The notes under the pieces: generated by a model
Seen by the model: the letters and a program-made list of their open reading frames with translations, nothing else
Databases searched by the model: none
What the model was told of the DNA's origin: nothing
Part shown: piece after piece, positions 5,631 to 7,425 of the stretch
Layout: each line of letters opens with the position of its first letter
How positions within the stretch are numbered: position 1 is the stretch's first letter
Program-made: the position numbers and the translations under genes
Assembly: GCA_964535125.1 (NCBI GenBank)
Contig: CAZHSN010000179.1
Location: 1-7,425 of the forward strand
DNA length: 7,425 nt
Direction of reading: 5' to 3'
From: CAZHSN01 sp964535125
GTDB lineage: Bacteria > Armatimonadota > HRBIN16

Positions 5631-6362
5631 TTACAGATAGGTCAGGCGGTCGCGGTACCGCTCCATGAGGGTGCGGTTGTGTGCGTCGCCGCCGTCCAGA
5701 TTGGCGCTGAGAAACACCGGCGGCTCGATGCCGCGCTGTTGCAGCCGTTGAACCGTCTCGGCCACCAGCGCGTTGGCGATGGCGCAGCCGATCACGGTGG
5801 ATGTCGGCGCGCAGCGGATGGGTTGTCCAGGCACAGGGATTACCGCGTCGCCTTCGATGCCGCAGTTATCGATCACCAGATCGGCCACTTCGAACAGGCG
5901 GGCGGCGCCTCCGCGCGGAGATACGCTGCGCGAGTATGTCAGATTGGTCAGAGCGACCACGCGCGCGCCCCGCTCGCGTGCGCAGACGGCGGCTTCGACC
6001 GCCACGGCGTTGCGTCCGCTGACGGAGTGCACCAGCACGGTATCGCCGGGCTGCTGCGGGACGGCTTGCATGAACCGTTCCGCGAAGCCGCTCAGACGCT
6101 CCAACTCCGAGGTCAGCGTGATCGGGCGGACATCGCAGGTCAATCCCGGAGGCAGGATCGGCGACACCGGAACCAGTCCGCCGGCGCGGTAGAACATCTC
6201 CTGAGCGACCAGTCCGGCGTGGCTGGGGCCGAACACGTAGACCATCCCGCCGGCGGCGATGGCCTCACACATCCACTCGGCTGCCTGTTCGATTGCGGGC
6301 CGCTGAGTTTGCTCCACTTGACGGAGCTGTTCCATGACGGTGTCAAAGTATCTGCTGAGCAT
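5631..6362 (-). CDS. SIS-domain phosphosugar-binding protein, UPF0309 type
   Basis: The protein has 243 residues, the full length of the UPF0309 group of SIS-domain proteins. SIS domains bind phosphosugars and occur in isomerases and sugar-responsive regulators; there is no DNA-binding domain here, so an enzyme is more likely. Landmarks: an N-terminal helix; VYVFGPSHAG (41-50) with the conserved His of the usual G-x-G-H-S loop, here GPSH; EMFYRAGGLVPV (55-66); the sugar-phosphate loop HSVSGRNAV (112-120); VALTNLTYSRSV (136-147); a PTSTVIG segment (186-192); and PPVFLSANLDGGDAHN (214-229), very typical of this group. ATG 6362 has GGAGG (plus 6367-6371) four bases upstream. It is first in a two-gene unit with the DinB-like gene and divergent from the gene at 6508. 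A role in amino-sugar or other phosphosugar metabolism is family-level inference; no substrate can be read here. Confidence 0.92.
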   Translation of the reverse strand: MLSRYFDTVMEQLRQVEQTQRPAIEQAAEWMCEAIAAGGMVYVFGPSHAGLVAQEMFYRAGGLVPVSPILPPGLTCDVRPITLTSELERLSGFAERFMQAVPQQPGDTVLVHSVSGRNAVAVEAAVCARERGARVVALTNLTYSRSVSPRGGAARLFEVADLVIDNCGIEGDAVIPVPGQPIRCAPTSTVIGCAIANALVAETVQRLQQRGIEPPVFLSANLDGGDAHNRTLMERYRDRLTYL

Positions 6363-6442
6363 GTCGCCTCCGTTATGTGCGTCAGTGTCATGGTACGCGG
6401 TTCAGGTGCAATCCTCCTCTGCAGCGCCGTGTCGCCACAGGC

Positions 6443-6493
6443 GGTCCGCAGGATCGGACCTTTCGCACGGCGAAATTAACATCATACGGACCT
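6443..6493 (+). promoter_or_regulatory. Inverted-repeat leader before the right-edge gene
   Basis: GGTCCG (6443-6448) can pair with CGGACC at 6455-6460. Directly after it, TTTCGC (6461-6466) and GCGAAA (6470-6475) form a perfect palindrome around ACG. The heptamer CGGACCT occurs at 6455-6461 and again at 6487-6493, touching the ribosome-binding site, so GGTCCG could alternatively pair with the second copy. This may be an operator, a leader structure, or both. I see no convincing -35/-10 pair in the 145-base divergent region. Confidence 0.3.
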
Positions 6494-6500
6494 GGGAGGA
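6494..6500 (+). promoter_or_regulatory. Ribosome-binding site of the right-edge gene
   Basis: GGGAGGA lies seven bases before ATG 6508, fixing the start of a gene whose end is outside the window. Confidence 0.8.
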
Positions 6501-6507
6501 CGATCGC

Positions 6508-7425
6508 ATGCCGGAACCCGCCTTTATCATGCACCAAAACGCATCCCAAGAGCCGCAACCCGAGCGGCTGCTGCGTTTCTTCTCCAGCGACCCGGAGTTC
6601 GACGCCTCGATGAACGAGTATCTGTGGCGTCATTTGAGCGTCGATGAGCGGGGCGTGTACTGGAAGCACGGACCGGTGGTCGGAGCCACCGATCACATGT
6701 GGTGTATCGAATGGGACTATTGGTTCCTGCCGTGGGTGGACCGTGCCGCGATGGGCCTGCAGCGTCAGCCCAATCCCATTGACGTGATCAAAGATACATT
6801 GGCGCGTGTGCCGATAGACCGATTCGGTGTTGTATCCGGCGGCACGCTGTCACCTGAAAATCCGACCCAACCGGGCAGTTACAAGCCGCAGTTTGGCTGG
6901 CCATGGCCCAAATATTGGCACAACACAGAGGCGAAACGTCCCTCAGGCTGGGAGTTCAACGACCCCGCTGATGCCGTGTGGACCGACATGGCGCTGAAGG
7001 ACTTGAAGCGGCTCGACGGCGAACCCGGATGGCTGACGCTGGAGGTGACCGGAGACCGCCCGGAGATCACGCTGCCCGCGTTTGATTCGGACACACTGCA
7101 TGTTCCGGTAATCGAGCTTGACATCGCTTACGACAGCCCAGACTCTCAGCAAGCAGTTAGCGAACTGAGCCTGTGGTGGACACGCGCCGATGCGCCCGAG
7201 TGGCGCGAACGCCGTCAAGTGGATTGCGCGTTCAGTGTGCTTCCTCCACAGCGGTTTCCGGATGACTACATGCAGTTGGTCTCCGAGCGGTCCGGCAGGT
7301 ATCCCCTCTACTTCCGGATGCATCTGCACCCGGAATGGGGACGTGAAGGGCGACGGATTACCGGGTTGCGGCTGGTTCCGTGCGGGGCCGGGCGTCGGGG
7401 TATGCGGATCCGGGTGAACTACGTC
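6508..7425 (+). CDS. Partial gene, unrecognised protein possibly carbohydrate-active (3' end beyond window)
   Basis: The frame runs open for 306 codons from ATG 6508 to the window edge, with a strong ribosome-binding site. There is no signal peptide at the chosen start. Residues 58-112 are rich in aromatics, with WCIEWDYWFLPWVDRAAMGL (65-84), and GWPWPKYWHN (130-139) follows. From about residue 175 the sequence becomes strand-rich (GWLTLEVTGDRPEITLP, then FDSDTLHVPVIELDIAY) up to VNYV at the edge, like a beta-sandwich domain. Exposed tryptophans plus such a domain are common in glycoside hydrolases and carbohydrate-binding proteins, and the gene diverges from a phosphosugar-binding SIS protein; both points are suggestive only. 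A catalytic domain, if any, would lie past the edge. That it is a gene is secure; the function is not. Confidence 0.8.
   Translation, partial: MPEPAFIMHQNASQEPQPERLLRFFSSDPEFDASMNEYLWRHLSVDERGVYWKHGPVVGATDHMWCIEWDYWFLPWVDRAAMGLQRQPNPIDVIKDTLARVPIDRFGVVSGGTLSPENPTQPGSYKPQFGWPWPKYWHNTEAKRPSGWEFNDPADAVWTDMALKDLKRLDGEPGWLTLEVTGDRPEITLPAFDSDTLHVPVIELDIAYDSPDSQQAVSELSLWWTRADAPEWRERRQVDCAFSVLPPQRFPDDYMQLVSERSGRYPLYFRMHLHPEWGREGRRITGLRLVPCGAGRRGMRIRVNYV

Noticed and set aside
5607..6479. 290-codon plus-strand frame opposite the SIS-domain gene
   Set aside because: It is the antisense shadow of a strongly recognisable UPF0309-type gene; its composition (Gly, Ala, His, Arg, Asp) is typical of such shadows.
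1..7425. CRISPR array, tRNA or rRNA genes, insertion sequence or phage genes
   Set aside because: No regularly spaced repeats, cloverleaf-like sequence, rRNA-like sequence, or transposase, integrase or phage structural proteins could be seen on either strand.

Overview
The window is 7.4 kb of bacterial chromosome with high GC overall and one distinctly AT-richer block at the left. No rRNA, tRNA, CRISPR array, transposase or integrase is visible. An Rhs/YD-repeat protein end, an UPF0309-type SIS protein, a DinB-like protein and an AAE-type transporter are compatible with several free-living phyla. I cannot fix the taxon from the sequence.

Left block (1-2189, plus strand). It opens with the last part of an Rhs-type polymorphic toxin: about 45 residues of conserved Rhs core, ending in a DPSGM-type junction, then a 145-residue variable tip. 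Composition breaks at that junction: bases 1-60 are 42/60 G+C, bases 181-240 only 19/60. In the tip a His-x-Gly motif precedes a His-Cys-Gly-Asp-Trp motif, the order seen in permuted papain-like (NlpC/P60 or LRAT-like) enzymes. Three same-strand genes of no recognised family follow: a 286-aa cysteine-rich, strand-rich protein, a 135-aa membrane protein, and a 66-aa helical protein whose start overlaps the previous stop (ATGA). They are immunity or accessory candidates, and this is the least explained part of the window.

Middle block (2190-5106). About 465 bases hold no convincing gene, but do contain a strong hairpin and a possible Rhs relic. A minus-strand six-helix membrane protein and a plus-strand 567-aa transporter of the aspartate:alanine exchanger (AAE) superfamily then diverge from a 149-base region. 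That region carries a CRP-like dyad between two opposed candidate promoters. The transporter ends at a perfect 16-bp stem that separates it from the convergent genes to its right.

Right block (5107-7425). A minus-strand gene pair encodes an UPF0309-type SIS-domain (phosphosugar-binding) protein and, 22 bases downstream, a DinB-like protein. Divergent from them, a plus-strand gene with a strong ribosome-binding site runs off the right edge. Its tryptophan-rich N-terminal part and following strand-rich domain loosely suggest a carbohydrate-active protein, but I do not recognise it. An inverted-repeat-rich leader lies just before its start.
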